A DNA stretch of 64,000 bases from an uncultured Acidovorax sp. (lineage in GTDB: Bacteria > Pseudomonadota > Gammaproteobacteria > Burkholderiales > Burkholderiaceae_C): NCBI GenBank assembly GCA_913774625.1, contig CAJYHL010000051.1, positions 124,001-188,000 on the forward strand, in the 5' to 3' direction. The number at the start of each line of letters is the position of its first letter. Positions within the stretch are counted from its first letter, which is position 1. Shown here in pieces: positions 52,308-62,424 of the stretch. A model generated the notes under the pieces. It had not been told where the DNA came from, ran no database searches, and was given only the letters and a program-made list of their open reading frames with translations. Made by a program: the position numbers and the translations under genes.

Positions 52308-53225
52308 TCAGGCCGGCAGGAAGCCGTCCACCGACAGGTAGCGTTCGCCCGTGTCGTAGTTGAAGCCCAGCACGCGCGCGCCGGCCGGCAGCTCGGGCAG
52401 CTTCTGGGCGATGGCGGCCAGCGTGGCGCCCGAGGAGATGCCCACCAGCAGGCCCTCTTCGCGCGCGGCGCGGCGGGCGTATTCGCGGGCCGGCTCGGCC
52501 TCGACCTGGATCACGCCGTCCAGCAGGGACGTGTCGAGGTTGCCCGGAATGAAGCCCGCGCCGATGCCCTGAATGGGGTGGGGCGCCGGCTGGCCGCCCG
52601 AGATCACGGGCGAGGCGGCCGGCTCCACCGCGAACACCTTGAGCTGCGGGAATTTCGCCTTCAGCACGCGGGCCACGCCCGTGATGTGGCCGCCCGTGCC
52701 CACGCCGGTGATGACCGCGTCCAGGCCTTCGGGGAAGTCGGCCAGGATCTCCTGCGCCGTGGTGCGCACGTGGACATCGACGTTGGCCGGGTTCTCGAAC
52801 TGCTGCGGCACCCAGGCGCCGGGCGTGCTGGCGGCCAGTTCCTGCGCGCGGGCGATGGCGCCCTTCATGCCCTTTTCCTTGGGCGTGAGATCGAAGGTGG
52901 CGCCGTAGGCCAGCATCAGGCGGCGGCGCTCCAGCGACATGCTCTCGGGCATCACCAGCACCAGCTTGTAGCCCTTGACGGCGGCGACCAGCGCCAGGCC
53001 GATGCCGGTGTTGCCCGAGGTGGGCTCGATGATTGTGCCGCCGGGCTTGAGCGCGCCGCTGCGTTCGGCGTCCTCCACCATCGCCAGCGCGATGCGGTCC
53101 TTGATCGAGCCGCCGGGGTTGCTGCGTTCCGATTTCACCCACACGTTGGCGCCAGCGCCGAACAGGCGGTTGATGCGAACGTGGGGCGTGTTGCCGATGG
53201 TCTGCAGGATGTTCTGTACGGGCAT
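52308..53225 (-). CDS. cysK: Cysteine synthase (O-acetylserine sulfhydrylase)
   Basis: [71 protein letters not shown]. cysK versus cysM not settled. Confidence 0.9.
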   Translation of the reverse strand: MPVQNILQTIGNTPHVRINRLFGAGANVWVKSERSNPGGSIKDRIALAMVEDAERSGALKPGGTIIEPTSGNTGIGLALVAAVKGYKLVLVMPESMSLERRRLMLAYGATFDLTPKEKGMKGAIARAQELAASTPGAWVPQQFENPANVDVHVRTTAQEILADFPEGLDAVITGVGTGGHITGVARVLKAKFPQLKVFAVEPAASPVISGGQPAPHPIQGIGAGFIPGNLDTSLLDGVIQVEAEPAREYARRAAREEGLLVGISSGATLAAIAQKLPELPAGARVLGFNYDTGERYLSVDGFLPA

Positions 53226-53343
53226 GGCATCTCCGGTAGTTGGGGTGGTCGGGAAGAAAAACGACCGGGCCATTGTGGGCCAGTCCACCTGCCTTGCAGC
53301 AATAAGGTTATGCCACCGCCCCGGGTGGGATAATGCGGCCCGT

Positions 53344-53786
53344 GAAGCACGCCAGACCGCCGCTGGTGCCGTATGGGAAACCTGGCACTGGAGGAACGTC
53401 CGGACTGCACAGGACAGCGTAGCAGCTAACGGCTGCCCACCGTGAGGTGAGGATCAGAGCAACAGAGACGAGTCGAAGCGGGCAACCATGCCAGGCCACC
53501 GACGGTGTTCTATCGGTCGCCCGCGCAAGCGGGCACGGCTGGCGCAAGCCAGACGGTTCGCGGCTTTCGAGCCGCGAAGACCATAGCCACCCGAAGCGGG
53601 CGGCGCCCGCTTCGGGTGAAACGGGCAATCTCTACGCGCAGCAATACCAAGTAGGCCAGCGTCGATGTGGTTCCGCAGAGCTGGCGGGTAGGTAGCACCG
53701 AGCCGTGGCGGCGACGCCCGGCCCAGATTAATGGCGGTCACGTTCGGGCAACCGAATGCACAGAATCCGGCTTATCGGCGTGCTTC
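53344..53786 (+). ncRNA. rnpB: RNase P RNA (M1-like, bacterial type A)
   Basis: GAAGCACGCCAGACCGCCGC... AGGAACGTCCGGACTGCACAGGACAG; GAGATGAGG-like core; CAGATTAATGGCGGTCACG...ACAGAATCCGGCTTATCGGCGTGCTTC. 5' GAAGCACGCC pairs with 3' GGCGTGCTTC. Confidence 0.95.
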
Positions 53787-53866
53787 ACACTTTCTTCTTT
53801 CCGGCAGGCCGCGCCTGCCCCATTCCCTTTCCGCTCCCCTTTCCGTTCCCCCGGCGCCCGCCTGGG

Positions 53867-54889
53867 TCAGCCTTCTCCGCCGCCCGGCTTGCGCCTGGCG
53901 CGCGGATGGGCCGCGTCGTACACCTTGGCCAGGTGCTGGAAGTCCAGCCGCGTATAGACCTGGGTGGTGGTGATGTTGGCGTGGCCCAGCAGCTCCTGCA
54001 CCGCGCGCAGGTCGCCGCTGGACTGCAGCAGGTGGCTGGCGAAGGAATGGCGCAGCATGTGCGGATGCACGGGCGTGGTCAGGCCCGCCTGCTGGCTGCG
54101 CTGGCGCAGCCGCAGCCAGACCGACTGCGCCGTGAGCCGCGCGCCGCGCTGGCCCACGAAGAGCGCCGCATCCAGCCGGGGCGATGCCTCGCCGCCGAAG
54201 GGCTGGGCACGCTGCTCCAGCCAGGCCTGCAACGCGGCCAGCGCGGCGCGGCCCACGGGCACGCTGCGGCGCTTGGAGCCCTTGCCGAAGACATGCGCCT
54301 CGCCCGCCTGCAGGTCGATCCAGCCGCGTCCCTGGCGCTGGGTGTCGGGGCCGGGCACGGCGTCCAGGCCGACCAGTTCGCCCACGCGCAGGCCGCAGCC
54401 GTAGAGCAGCTCGACCATGGCGGCGTCGCGCGTTTCCAGCCAGGGGTCGGCGCCCGCGTGCTCGTGTTCGGCCAGGCGCACGGCGTCGTCCACCGGCAAG
54501 GCCTTCGGTAGCGGCTTGGGCGCCTTGGGCGCGCGCACGTCCAGCACCGGGTTGTGCGGCACCAGGCCCTGGCGCGCGGCCCAGGCGTAGAAGCCGCGCC
54601 AGCCCGAGAGGATGAGCGCGATGCCGCGCCCGCTGCGCCCGCCCGAATGCATCTGCGCGACGAAGCGGCGGATGTGGCCGCTGCTCAGCTGCAGCAGCGG
54701 CAGGCCGGTCGGCTCGGCCAGCCGCGCCAGGCGTTCCAGGTCCAGGGTGTAGAGCGTGAGCGTGCGGGCGGCCAGCCGCTTTTCGACGCGCACGTGTTCC
54801 AGATAGCGCAGCGCGGCTTCGGGCAGGGCGACGGCCGCGGCCTGGGTGGCATCGGCCGGGCCCTTGGCGGTTGTCGCCCCGTCCGCCAC
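53867..54889 (-). CDS. xerC: Tyrosine recombinase XerC
   Basis: ELLYGCGLRVGELVGLD; HPHMLRHSFASHLLQSSGDLRAVQELLGHANITTTQVYTRLDFQHLAKVYDAAHPRA. GTG start approximate. Confidence 0.92.
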   Translation of the reverse strand: MADGATTAKGPADATQAAAVALPEAALRYLEHVRVEKRLAARTLTLYTLDLERLARLAEPTGLPLLQLSSGHIRRFVAQMHSGGRSGRGIALILSGWRGFYAWAARQGLVPHNPVLDVRAPKAPKPLPKALPVDDAVRLAEHEHAGADPWLETRDAAMVELLYGCGLRVGELVGLDAVPGPDTQRQGRGWIDLQAGEAHVFGKGSKRRSVPVGRAALAALQAWLEQRAQPFGGEASPRLDAALFVGQRGARLTAQSVWLRLRQRSQQAGLTTPVHPHMLRHSFASHLLQSSGDLRAVQELLGHANITTTQVYTRLDFQHLAKVYDAAHPRARRKPGGGEG

Positions 54890-54896
54890 GGCGTCC

Positions 54897-55622
54897 TCAG
54901 CGCAGGCGCGAGAGGGCGGCGCTCGCCAGCTCGGCGATGCGCGCGAGGAAGTCCGTGCCCATGTCGGCCTGGAAGCGCTGCGCATCGGGCGAGCCCAGCA
55001 CCAGCAGGCCGAAGGCCGGGCCGGTGCCGTCCACCGCGCCTTCGCGCAGCGGCAGCAGGGCCAGCGACTGCACCTGGTAGGCCTGGGGCAGCCAGGCCGT
55101 GGGCTCGAAGCCCAGGTTGGCGCCGCAGAACGGCGCGGTGAGCGAGGAGGCGAAGGCCTGCGCGTCGGCGCTGGCGCCCTGGGTGAAGGCGGCGCCCTGG
55201 AACGGCGCGGCCACGTCCCACACGCGCAGCGCGGCCTGGGGCACGTCGAACAGGCGCTGCAGGCCGCCGGTGATGGCGGCGGGCAGGTCCTGCGCCTGCG
55301 GCACGGCGGCCAACTCGCAAGACCAGGTGTGGATCTTCTGCCCGATGCCGGTGTTCTCGCTGCCGTTGCGGATGATCTCCATCACGCGCTGCTCCAGGCC
55401 CTTGATCTTCTCGCGCAGCATCTCGGCCTGGCGTTCCTGCAGGCTCACGGCCCGCTGGCTGTGGGGGCTGGTGAAGGTGACGCTGGCCAGCACCTCGGCA
55501 TGGCGCTCGAAGAAGCCGGGCGTGTGCAGCAGGAATTCGGCGATGTCCTCTTCGGTGATCGGGGGCACGGAAGCGGCGGGCTGGGGGGAGGAAGAAGGAG
55601 TGTGGTGGCTGTTGTTGTTCAT
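54897..55622 (-). CDS. DUF484 family protein
   Basis: [69 protein letters not shown]; between dapF and xerC. Confidence 0.92.
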   Translation of the reverse strand: MNNNSHHTPSSSPQPAASVPPITEEDIAEFLLHTPGFFERHAEVLASVTFTSPHSQRAVSLQERQAEMLREKIKGLEQRVMEIIRNGSENTGIGQKIHTWSCELAAVPQAQDLPAAITGGLQRLFDVPQAALRVWDVAAPFQGAAFTQGASADAQAFASSLTAPFCGANLGFEPTAWLPQAYQVQSLALLPLREGAVDGTGPAFGLLVLGSPDAQRFQADMGTDFLARIAELASAALSRLR

Positions 55623-56497
55623 GGTGCGTCGGGAATCTCGATCTGGCCTTCGAAGACCGTGGTGGCCGGGCCGGTCATGAAGACCGCGTCGCCCTCGCCG
55701 CCGGCCCAGGCGATGGTGAGCAGGCCGCCGCGCGTGTGGACGTCCACCCGCGCGTCGAGCAGCCCCAGGCGGATGCCGCAGGCCACGGCCGCGCAGGCGC
55801 CCGAGCCGCAGGCCAGCGTCTCGCCGGAGCCGCGCTCGAAGACGCGCAGGCGCACTTCGCCGCGGTTCACGATCTGCAGGTAGCCGGCGTTCACGCGTTG
55901 CGGAAAGCGCGCATGGCCCTCGACCAGCGGGCCGGTGGCGGCGACGGGCGCGGTGTCCACGTCGTCCACCAGCTGCACCGCGTGCGGGTTGCCCATGGAG
56001 GCGATGGCGATCAGAACGGGAGCTGCCTGCGCAGGCGCATCGAGCGCCAGCGGCCATTGTTCGCCCTGGCCGCGCGGCACGGGCTGCAGGCCGGCGGCGT
56101 CGAACGGCACCTCGGCCGGCGCGAAGCGCGGGCGACCCATGTCCACCGTTACGCGGCCGTCGGGCGTGAGCTCGGGCGCGATCACGCCCTTCATGGTCTG
56201 TACGCGCAGCAGGTCCTTGTCCGTCAGGCCCTTGTCGCGCACATAGCGGGCGAAGCAGCGCGCGCCGTTGCCGCACTGCTCCACCTCGGCGCCGTCGGCG
56301 TTGTGGATGACGTATTCGAAGTCGATGCCCTCGGCCGGCGACGGGCGAACGGTCAGGATCTGGTCGGCGCCCACGCCGAAGTGGCGGTCGGCGAGGAACC
56401 GGTATTGCGCGGGCGTCAGGCCCAGGCGGCCCTGAGTCTCGTCGAGCACGACGAAGTCGTTGCCCGCGCCCTGCATCTTGGTGAAGCGGATCTGCAT
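55619..56497 (-). CDS. dapF: Diaminopimelate epimerase
   Basis: [49 protein letters not shown]. Confidence 0.97.
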   Translation of the reverse strand: MQIRFTKMQGAGNDFVVLDETQGRLGLTPAQYRFLADRHFGVGADQILTVRPSPAEGIDFEYVIHNADGAEVEQCGNGARCFARYVRDKGLTDKDLLRVQTMKGVIAPELTPDGRVTVDMGRPRFAPAEVPFDAAGLQPVPRGQGEQWPLALDAPAQAAPVLIAIASMGNPHAVQLVDDVDTAPVAATGPLVEGHARFPQRVNAGYLQIVNRGEVRLRVFERGSGETLACGSGACAAVACGIRLGLLDARVDVHTRGGLLTIAWAGGEGDAVFMTGPATTVFEGQIEIPDAP

Positions 56498-56562
56498 GGA
56501 CGGGATTATCGCCACGCCGCTGCCTGACTGCACCTTCGGCCGCCGCTGCCCATAATCCCCCC

Positions 56563-58266
56563 ATGCCCCGCACCACCCAGCAACTCCATCCATACCGCGA
56601 ACCCGTCGCCACGCGGGCCGCCGCCACCGTGCTGCTGCTGCGCGACGTGCCGGCGTCGGAGCTCGGCGGCGAAGGCGGCAGCGTGCTCGAAGTGCTGATG
56701 ACGCGCCGCTCGCCCCAGGCCAGCTTCGCGCCCGGGGCCTACGTGTTTCCCGGCGGCGGCATCGACGCGCTGGACGCCGCGCCCGCCACCCATGCCGCCG
56801 CGCAGCGCCGGGCCGGGCAGAGCGACCTGCGGCTCACCCAGGCCATCGCCGCCATCCGCGAAAGCTTCGAGGAACTGGGCGTGCTGCTGGCCCGCCATGC
56901 CGACGGGCGCTTCGCCGATGCCGCCGACATCGCCGCGCTGGACCGCTCCGCGCCCTTCGCGCCGCAGTGCCAGGCGCGCGGCCTCAGCCTGGCGGCCGAT
57001 GCGGTCTTCGTGCTGGCGCACTGGACGGCCGACCGCGACCTGCCCAAGCGCTTCGACGTGTCCTTCCTGGTCGCCCGCATGCCCGAAGGACAGGAGCCGG
57101 TGGCCGACGAATCCGAGCAGTTCGAGCCCGTCTGGGTGCGCCCGGCCGATGCGCTGGCGCGGCATGCGGCGGGGCAGTTCTTCATGATCTTCCCCACCGT
57201 GCGCACGCTGGAGCGGCTGGCCGCCTTCGGCAGCGTGCAGGCCGTGCTCGACGCGGTGGCGCGGCAGCCGGAAGAGGCGCCGCTCTGGACCAGCTGCCCG
57301 CGCAGCGGCCTGCTGGCGGGCCAGGAGGCGCGCTACATGGAGCACGAGCCCCCCTTCGGCGAGCTGGCCCTGGTCTGCCCCGACGGCCAGATGCTGCACA
57401 CGCTGGACTGGCAGGCCGACCGCCCCGTGCCCCTCCTGAAGAACGTGCAGCGCCTGACCGCGCCCAACCCCGGCGTGATGACCGGCCCCGGCACCAACAG
57501 CTACCTGGTGGGCGACCCGGACACCGGCTACATCGCCATCGACCCCGGGCCGGAAGACGAAGAACACCTGGAACGCCTCTGGCGCGCAGCCGGCGGCGAC
57601 ATCCGCGCCATCGTCTGCACGCATTCGCACCCCGACCATTCCCCGGGCGCCGCGCCGCTGGCCGCCCGCGTGGCCGCGCACGGCCGGCCGCGCCCGCAGG
57701 TGCTGGGCCTGCCCTCGGCGCCCACGGCCCGCGCCGCCAGCCGCTTCACGCCCGAACGGGTGCTATCGAATGGAGAGCTGCTCACGCTGGCCCCATCTGT
57801 GCCCACGCCGGAAACCACCCACACGCTGGAAGTCGTCCACACGCCCGGCCATGCGGCCAACCATGTCTGCCTGCTGCTGCGCGAAGACGGCCTGCTCTTC
57901 AGCGGCGACCACATCCTGAACGGCAGCACCACGGTGGTGGACCCGCCCGATGGCAACATGGCCGACTACCTCGATTCGCTGGACCGGCTGGATGCGCTCT
58001 GCGCGCAGCACGGCGCCGAATTCATATTGCCCGCGCACGGCTACGTGCTGGGCGACGCGCGCGGCGCCATCGCCCGCCTGAAGGCCCACCGCCTGGCGCG
58101 CGAGGCCAAGGTGCTGGCCGCCATGCAGGCCCTGCCCCAGGGCAGCATGCAGGACTGGGTGCGCCATGCCTACGGCGACGTGCCCGAGCGGATGTGGCCG
58201 GTGGCCGAACGCTCCCTGCTGGCGCATGTGGAGCGCATCCGCGCCCTGGCCGCCGCCAATTTCTGA
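56563..58266 (+). CDS. NUDIX hydrolase / metallo-beta-lactamase fold fusion protein
   Basis: N-terminal NUDIX-like [13 protein letters not shown]...[16 protein letters not shown]-terminal [19 protein letters not shown]...[14 protein letters not shown]...FSGDHIL (LACTB2-like). Confidence 0.9.
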   Translation: MPRTTQQLHPYREPVATRAAATVLLLRDVPASELGGEGGSVLEVLMTRRSPQASFAPGAYVFPGGGIDALDAAPATHAAAQRRAGQSDLRLTQAIAAIRESFEELGVLLARHADGRFADAADIAALDRSAPFAPQCQARGLSLAADAVFVLAHWTADRDLPKRFDVSFLVARMPEGQEPVADESEQFEPVWVRPADALARHAAGQFFMIFPTVRTLERLAAFGSVQAVLDAVARQPEEAPLWTSCPRSGLLAGQEARYMEHEPPFGELALVCPDGQMLHTLDWQADRPVPLLKNVQRLTAPNPGVMTGPGTNSYLVGDPDTGYIAIDPGPEDEEHLERLWRAAGGDIRAIVCTHSHPDHSPGAAPLAARVAAHGRPRPQVLGLPSAPTARAASRFTPERVLSNGELLTLAPSVPTPETTHTLEVVHTPGHAANHVCLLLREDGLLFSGDHILNGSTTVVDPPDGNMADYLDSLDRLDALCAQHGAEFILPAHGYVLGDARGAIARLKAHRLAREAKVLAAMQALPQGSMQDWVRHAYGDVPERMWPVAERSLLAHVERIRALAAANF

Positions 58267-58281
58267 ACCGGAAGACCTCTC

Positions 58282-59118
58282 TTGCAACCGAAACACCAAG
58301 ACCACCACCGCGATAACAAAGACGGCGGCAAGGGCCACGTGCGCCTCGCCAAGCGCCTGGCCGAACAGCTGGGCTGCTCGCGCTCCACGGCCGAGCAATA
58401 CATCGAAGGCGGCTGGGTCAGCGTCGATGGCCGCGTGGTCGAGGCGCCCGGCGCCCGCGTATCGCCCGGCCAGGCCGTGGCGCTGGCGACCGATGCCAAC
58501 CTGATGGAGCTGACGCCCGTCACCCTGCTGCTGCACAAGCCCGCCGGCTACGAAGCCGGCCTGGGCGGCGCCGCGCAGGCCCCGGGAGGGCCGGGCTCCG
58601 GCCACCAGAGCCACGGCAGCCGCAGCCAGGGCGCGCCCCGGGCCCTGGCGCTATTGCGCGCCGACACGCACGCAGCCGAGGACGCCAGCGGCGTGCGCGT
58701 GCTGCAGCGCCACTTCCGCCAGCTCGAATGCTTCACGCCCCTGCCCACCGAAGCCAGCGGCCTGGTCGTCTATACGCAGGACCGCCGCGTGGCCCGCAAG
58801 CTGGCCGAAGACATCGAGACGCTGGAGCAGGAATGCATCGTCACCGTGTCCGGCCAGATCGCCGAAGGCGGGCTGGCGCGGCTCTGCCACGGCCTCAGCT
58901 TCAACGGCCGGCCGCTGCCGCCCATCAAGGTCAGCTGGCAGAACGAGAACCGCCTGCGCTTCGCCCTCAAGGGCATCCGCCCGGGCCAGATCCCGTCGAT
59001 GTGCGAGGCCGTGGGGCTGCGTGTGGAAGCCATCAAGCGCATCCGCATCGGCCGCGTGCCGCTGGCGAAGGTGCCGGAAGGGGCGTGGAGGTTCTTGCAG
59101 GGGTGGGAGCGGTTTTGA
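58282..59118 (+). CDS. S4-domain rRNA pseudouridine synthase (RsuA/RluF family)
   Basis: VRLAKRLAEQLGCSRSTAEQYIEGGWVSVDGRVVEAPGARVSPGQ S4 domain; TEASGLVVYTQDRRVARKL; KIRIGRVPLAKVPEGAWRFL. TTG start. Confidence 0.85.
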   Translation: MQPKHQDHHRDNKDGGKGHVRLAKRLAEQLGCSRSTAEQYIEGGWVSVDGRVVEAPGARVSPGQAVALATDANLMELTPVTLLLHKPAGYEAGLGGAAQAPGGPGSGHQSHGSRSQGAPRALALLRADTHAAEDASGVRVLQRHFRQLECFTPLPTEASGLVVYTQDRRVARKLAEDIETLEQECIVTVSGQIAEGGLARLCHGLSFNGRPLPPIKVSWQNENRLRFALKGIRPGQIPSMCEAVGLRVEAIKRIRIGRVPLAKVPEGAWRFLQGWERF

Positions 59119-59171
59119 CGCTCCAGCCAGGGGGGCCGCTATTGGACAGATCACTGAAAGCGCATCGCGCC

Positions 59172-59645
59172 ATGATCCATAAAGAACGCGTCACCGGAGT
59201 GCTGGAGGGGGAATTCGTCGTTTTCCTCATCGGCATGCGCATCAACAAGCCTTTTGCCGTCAACAAGTGGGTTCCGGTCGCGCGTGCCATGCCTCGCATG
59301 ATCCAGGAGCTCTATCGGCAGCCAGAACTCGGCTTCCTGCACGCCGAGATGTGGTTCGGGCGCACGACGATCATGGTGCAGTACTGGCGTTCGATGGGCC
59401 AATTGCTGGATTATGCGAAGAGCCGAAGCTCGGAGCATTTGCCGGCATGGCGCGCTTTCAACAAGTCCATCGGCACCGATGGGTCCGTCGGCATCTGGCA
59501 CGAAACATATTCCGTATCGCCAGGAACTTTCGAAAACATCTACGTCAACATGCCTGCATTTGGCTTGGGCAAGGCTGGAAGGTTGGTGTCGGTTTCCGGT
59601 GCGAAGAACTCTGCTGCTGGCAGGCTGGGCATCGACAGGGATTGA
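59172..59645 (+). CDS. DUF4188-like (monooxygenase-fold) small protein
   Basis: MIHKERVTGVLEGEFVVFLIGMRINKPFAVNKWVPVARAMPRMIQELYRQPELGFLHAEMWFGRTTIMVQYWRSMGQLLDYAK. Confidence 0.8.
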   Translation: MIHKERVTGVLEGEFVVFLIGMRINKPFAVNKWVPVARAMPRMIQELYRQPELGFLHAEMWFGRTTIMVQYWRSMGQLLDYAKSRSSEHLPAWRAFNKSIGTDGSVGIWHETYSVSPGTFENIYVNMPAFGLGKAGRLVSVSGAKNSAAGRLGIDRD

Positions 59646-59686
59646 CCGCTTTGGTCGGACTTGCGGGAGGGCCCGAAGCGGCCCTT

Positions 59687-59919
59687 CTAGCGTTTCCAGA
59701 CCATCCAAACTGGCAAGCCGCATGCGAGCCAGGCGCACACCATCAGCGCGATGCCGAACGGACTGCGCGGCTTCCGTCCCTGTGCCTGCATCCAATCGTC
59801 TGCCTGGCGGCGGCAGTCGGCCAATACGGGTGCGGGAAGCAATCTCGCCGCAAGCCAGATCAATGCAGGCAGCAGCAGGACATCATCCAGATAGCCCAGT
59901 ACCGGGATGAATCGCGGCT
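59687..59919 (-). pseudogene. DUF1232 (YkvA-like) C-terminal gene fragment, 5' end missing
   Basis: [26 protein letters not shown]...[29 protein letters not shown]; sequence upstream of FIPVLG is unrelated and belongs to an IS30-like fragment. Confidence 0.72.
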
Positions 59920-60039
59920 CAGGCTGCCTGCGCTGCGCCCCAGCGCCCGCCCAATACAGCGCAGGCTCTGGCCCTGCGCCCTCTGCGTCTGCAGCATCAC
60001 CCGCTCTTCGGGCTATAACTGCTGGAATCTTCTCGTCAT
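59920..60039 (-). mobile_element. IS30-family transposase N-terminal remnant (with in-frame stop)
   Basis: Minus strand from 60039: [42 protein letters not shown], the IS30-type N-terminal HTH, then fusion to the DUF1232 fragment. Confidence 0.75.
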
Positions 60040-60135
60040 CTTCACACCCTACCTCATGGGCCCGGTGTTGCATTTCGGATTTGAGACTGCCCTTCGATTT
60101 CCAGCTGATGTTGCACCCGTTTTCCCGGCCCCGTC

Positions 60136-60243
60136 CTATTCGCAATAACGCGCCCAATCAATATAGGCTTGCTCCGGGCGCAGGCTGTAATGCCGCGTGC
60201 GGGGGTGGGAGCGCATGCGCTCCAGCAGCTTGGGCTGACGCAC
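60136..60243 (-). pseudogene. intI: Integron integrase (IntI) N-terminal fragment
   Basis: Minus strand [35 protein letters not shown]: matches the IntI N-terminal SAM-like domain pattern (..HYSLRTEQAYVxWxRxFI..), truncated after DWAR. Confidence 0.78.
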
Positions 60244-60398
60244 TTCAGTAAACGATTCAGGAGTCGGAGCTCAACCAGGGCTCATCCGCCAAATTTCAGG
60301 TTTGCCTAACCGGCATGATGCTGGGTCTTCCTGGGGATGGGACGAACGGTGTTGTGTTGGCAGACTGCGGTCGGTAGGATGTCTGTCGTCTAAATCTA

Positions 60399-60405
60399 GT
60401 TAGGC
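60399..60405 (+). other. GTTAGGC recombination-type core site (putative attI or first-cassette boundary)
   Basis: GTTAGGC immediately 5' of the first cassette-like ORF and on the divergent side of the intI fragment; GCCTAAC occurs at 60304-60310. Confidence 0.5.
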
Positions 60406-60429
60406 CTCACAGAAATACAGGAGCACTGG

Positions 60430-60771
60430 ATGAGCATTTGGGTAAGAGCGCTCTTATTCGCTTTCGTCGGAGCATTCATGGCACTGGCTGCGTATAGCCT
60501 GGCAAATGGTGACAGCAAAGCAGCATGGGGCGCATTTCTTATTGCAGCACTTGCATGCCCTCTTCTCATCGAAGCCTGTTGGCCTAGCAAGTACGCTCTG
60601 CGAAAACCATCAGACGGCACGCCCGATACGTTGTCGAATCGTCTTAGGCAGTTCAGGAGTGAGCATCCCGGCATGGATGGCACTCTTCTACTTGGCACCT
60701 TTGTGGCCATCTCTTTAGCGACTGTCGCCGGAGGAGCCATCGGCTTGCTGGCGAGCTTCAACTTCTTTTAG
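60430..60771 (+). CDS. Hypothetical membrane protein (113 aa, putative cassette ORF)
   Basis: MSIWVRALLFAFVGAFMALAAYSLANGD...GTLLLGTFVAISLATVAGGAIGLLASFNFF: predicted TMs; starts 25 nt after GTTAGGC. Confidence 0.65.
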   Translation: MSIWVRALLFAFVGAFMALAAYSLANGDSKAAWGAFLIAALACPLLIEACWPSKYALRKPSDGTPDTLSNRLRQFRSEHPGMDGTLLLGTFVAISLATVAGGAIGLLASFNFF

Positions 60772-61064
60772 CCGCAATTTATTGAGGCAAGCTCATCCAT
60801 GAGAACTACTTTCCACTCCGTGCCCCAGCCTAACCTGTCTACAGGGACTTCCCGGTTAATCAAGCGGATTGATTTTGGTGGTATTCGATAGCCGCCTTCG
60901 CTGTTTTCCTCAAGACCTGAGTTCGGGTTCGATGCAGCGCCACAGAGAACAGACTGCACATCTACAGGCGGCCTTGTTGCACTCGGGTTCCGGTGCGGGC
61001 CCAGATACCAACCGCTCAGCAGGGCTCCATTCGTTCGCCGCCGTCGCCACAACTGGCGCGGCAC
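60768..61064 (-). CDS. Hypothetical protein, reverse oriented (98 aa)
   Basis: ORF ending ...INREVPVDRLGWGTEWKVVLMDELASINCG, convergent with 60430-60771 (4-nt overlap). No recognised family. Confidence 0.35.
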   Translation of the reverse strand: MPRQLWRRRRTNGALLSGWYLGPHRNPSATRPPVDVQSVLCGAASNPNSGLEENSEGGYRIPPKSIRLINREVPVDRLGWGTEWKVVLMDELASINCG

Positions 61065-61159
61065 AGGGTTAGTCGAGCTTGCCTGCTGCCGGTCTGACCT
61101 GTGAATTGCATCTTCGAACGCACGTCTACGGGGAAGAACTTGTGAGTTGGGTGGGCGTT

Positions 61160-62242
61160 TCAGGCCGTGGCGGTGCCAGGTCTTGCCGGCACCTCGCCGG
61201 GCTTGACCGAGACGTAGTTCGGATCAAACTCTCGCCCCTTGGCCAGCAGTGCCCAGACGATGCGCGCGCTCTTGTTGGCCAGCGCCACCACCGCCTTTTG
61301 CCAGCCCACGCGGGCCAGCAACTGCACTAGCCACTGCGAGATCTTGTCGCTGCGTTTGTGCGCCGTCATGACTGCCGACTTGGCGCCCTGGATCAGCAGC
61401 GTGCGCAGGTAGTCGTCGCCGCGTTTGGTGATCCGGCCCAGCACCGTCTTGCCGCCGCTGGAGTTCTGCCGCGGCACCAGGCCCAGCCACGAGCCGAACT
61501 GCGCGCCGTTCTTGAACTGCTTGAAGTCGCCCACCGTGGCGACCAACGCCGAGGCGGTTACGGGGCCGATGCCGGCGAGCTGCGCAGCAGCCTTGGCCTG
61601 CGCGTCCGAACGCACATGCGCGGTGATGCGCTCGTCGCAACTCGCGATGTGGCACTCCAGTTCGACCCAGTGCAGGCGTGCCTCCTGCAGGGCCAGGCGG
61701 GCGATGCCGGGCAACTCGTTGCTGGCGTCCTCCAGCACGTCGGCCAGGCCCAGGCGCAGCGCCTCTGGGCTTTGCGCGAAGACGATGCCGAACTCGGTGA
61801 GCAGGCCGCGGATGCGGTTGATGCAGGCGGTACGGTCTTCCTTGTAACCCTCGCGCAGGCGGTGAATGGCCAGCAGCGCCTGCTGGGCCGGAGTCTTCAC
61901 TGGCACGAAGCGCATGTGCGGCCGGCCCGCGGCCTCGCAGATCGCGGCGGCATCAGCCGCGTCGTTCTTGCCGCCTTTGCCGGCCATGCGGTAGGGCGCG
62001 ACGAAGTGGCCCGCGATGAGGCGTGCATCCAGGCCGTAGCCGCGCAGCTTGCGTGCCCAGTGGTGAGCGCCGCCGCAAGCCTCCATGGCAATGAGGCAAC
62101 CCGCGGGCAACTGCGCGCACCAAGCTGCGAACTTGTCGGCTGGCAGGGCCTTGGCAGCCACCACGCGGCCTGTTGCATCGACCGCGTGAACCTGGATCAC
62201 GCGCTTGGCCAGATCGACGCCGACTCGGGTAATCTCGTTCAT
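61160..62242 (-). mobile_element. IS110 family (IS1111 group-like) transposase
   Basis: MNEITRVGVDLAKRVIQVHAVDATGRVV (DEDD-type N-terminus); C-terminal transposase_20 domain LAGIGPVTASALVATVGDFKQFKNGAQFGSWLGLVPRQNSSGGKTVLGRITKRGDDYLRTLLIQGAKS. Confidence 0.93.
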
Positions 62243-62349
62243 GGGCTTCCCCTTTCAAAGGACCGCAGATTGACGATTCGCACCCTCAATCTTGGCGCCT
62301 CGACGCCGTGGGCCAGAAGGTGGGAAGTCCCTTCGTATTCGTTGCAGCT

Positions 62350-62415
62350 GACGCCAACAGCTTCGCTGTTGGTACCCTGCGCTTCGCTCCGGCGCCGCTG
62401 AAATTGGCGTTAGGC
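62350..62415 (+). other. Right portion of an attC-like site ending in GTTAGGC
   Basis: CAGCTGACGCCAACAGCTTCGCTGTTGGTACCC...GCCGCTGAAATTGGCGTTAGGC: internal hairpin CCAACAGC/GCTGTTGG and terminal R' box; left half not found next to it. Confidence 0.6.
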
Positions 62416-62424
62416 GCCTCTGAA

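Noticed and set aside
53447-53695. ORFs on both strands inside 53308-53741
   Set aside because: Lie within the rnpB RNA gene; no coding evidence.
60828-60834. GCCTAAC as the start of a complete attC
   Set aside because: No GTTRRRY partner with matching arms at attC distance; kept only as a possible left half of the interrupted attC.
61068-61074. GTTAGTC as an R' box
   Set aside because: Upstream sequence forms only a weak hairpin (GCCGTCGCC/GGCGCGGC) and no R'' box was found.
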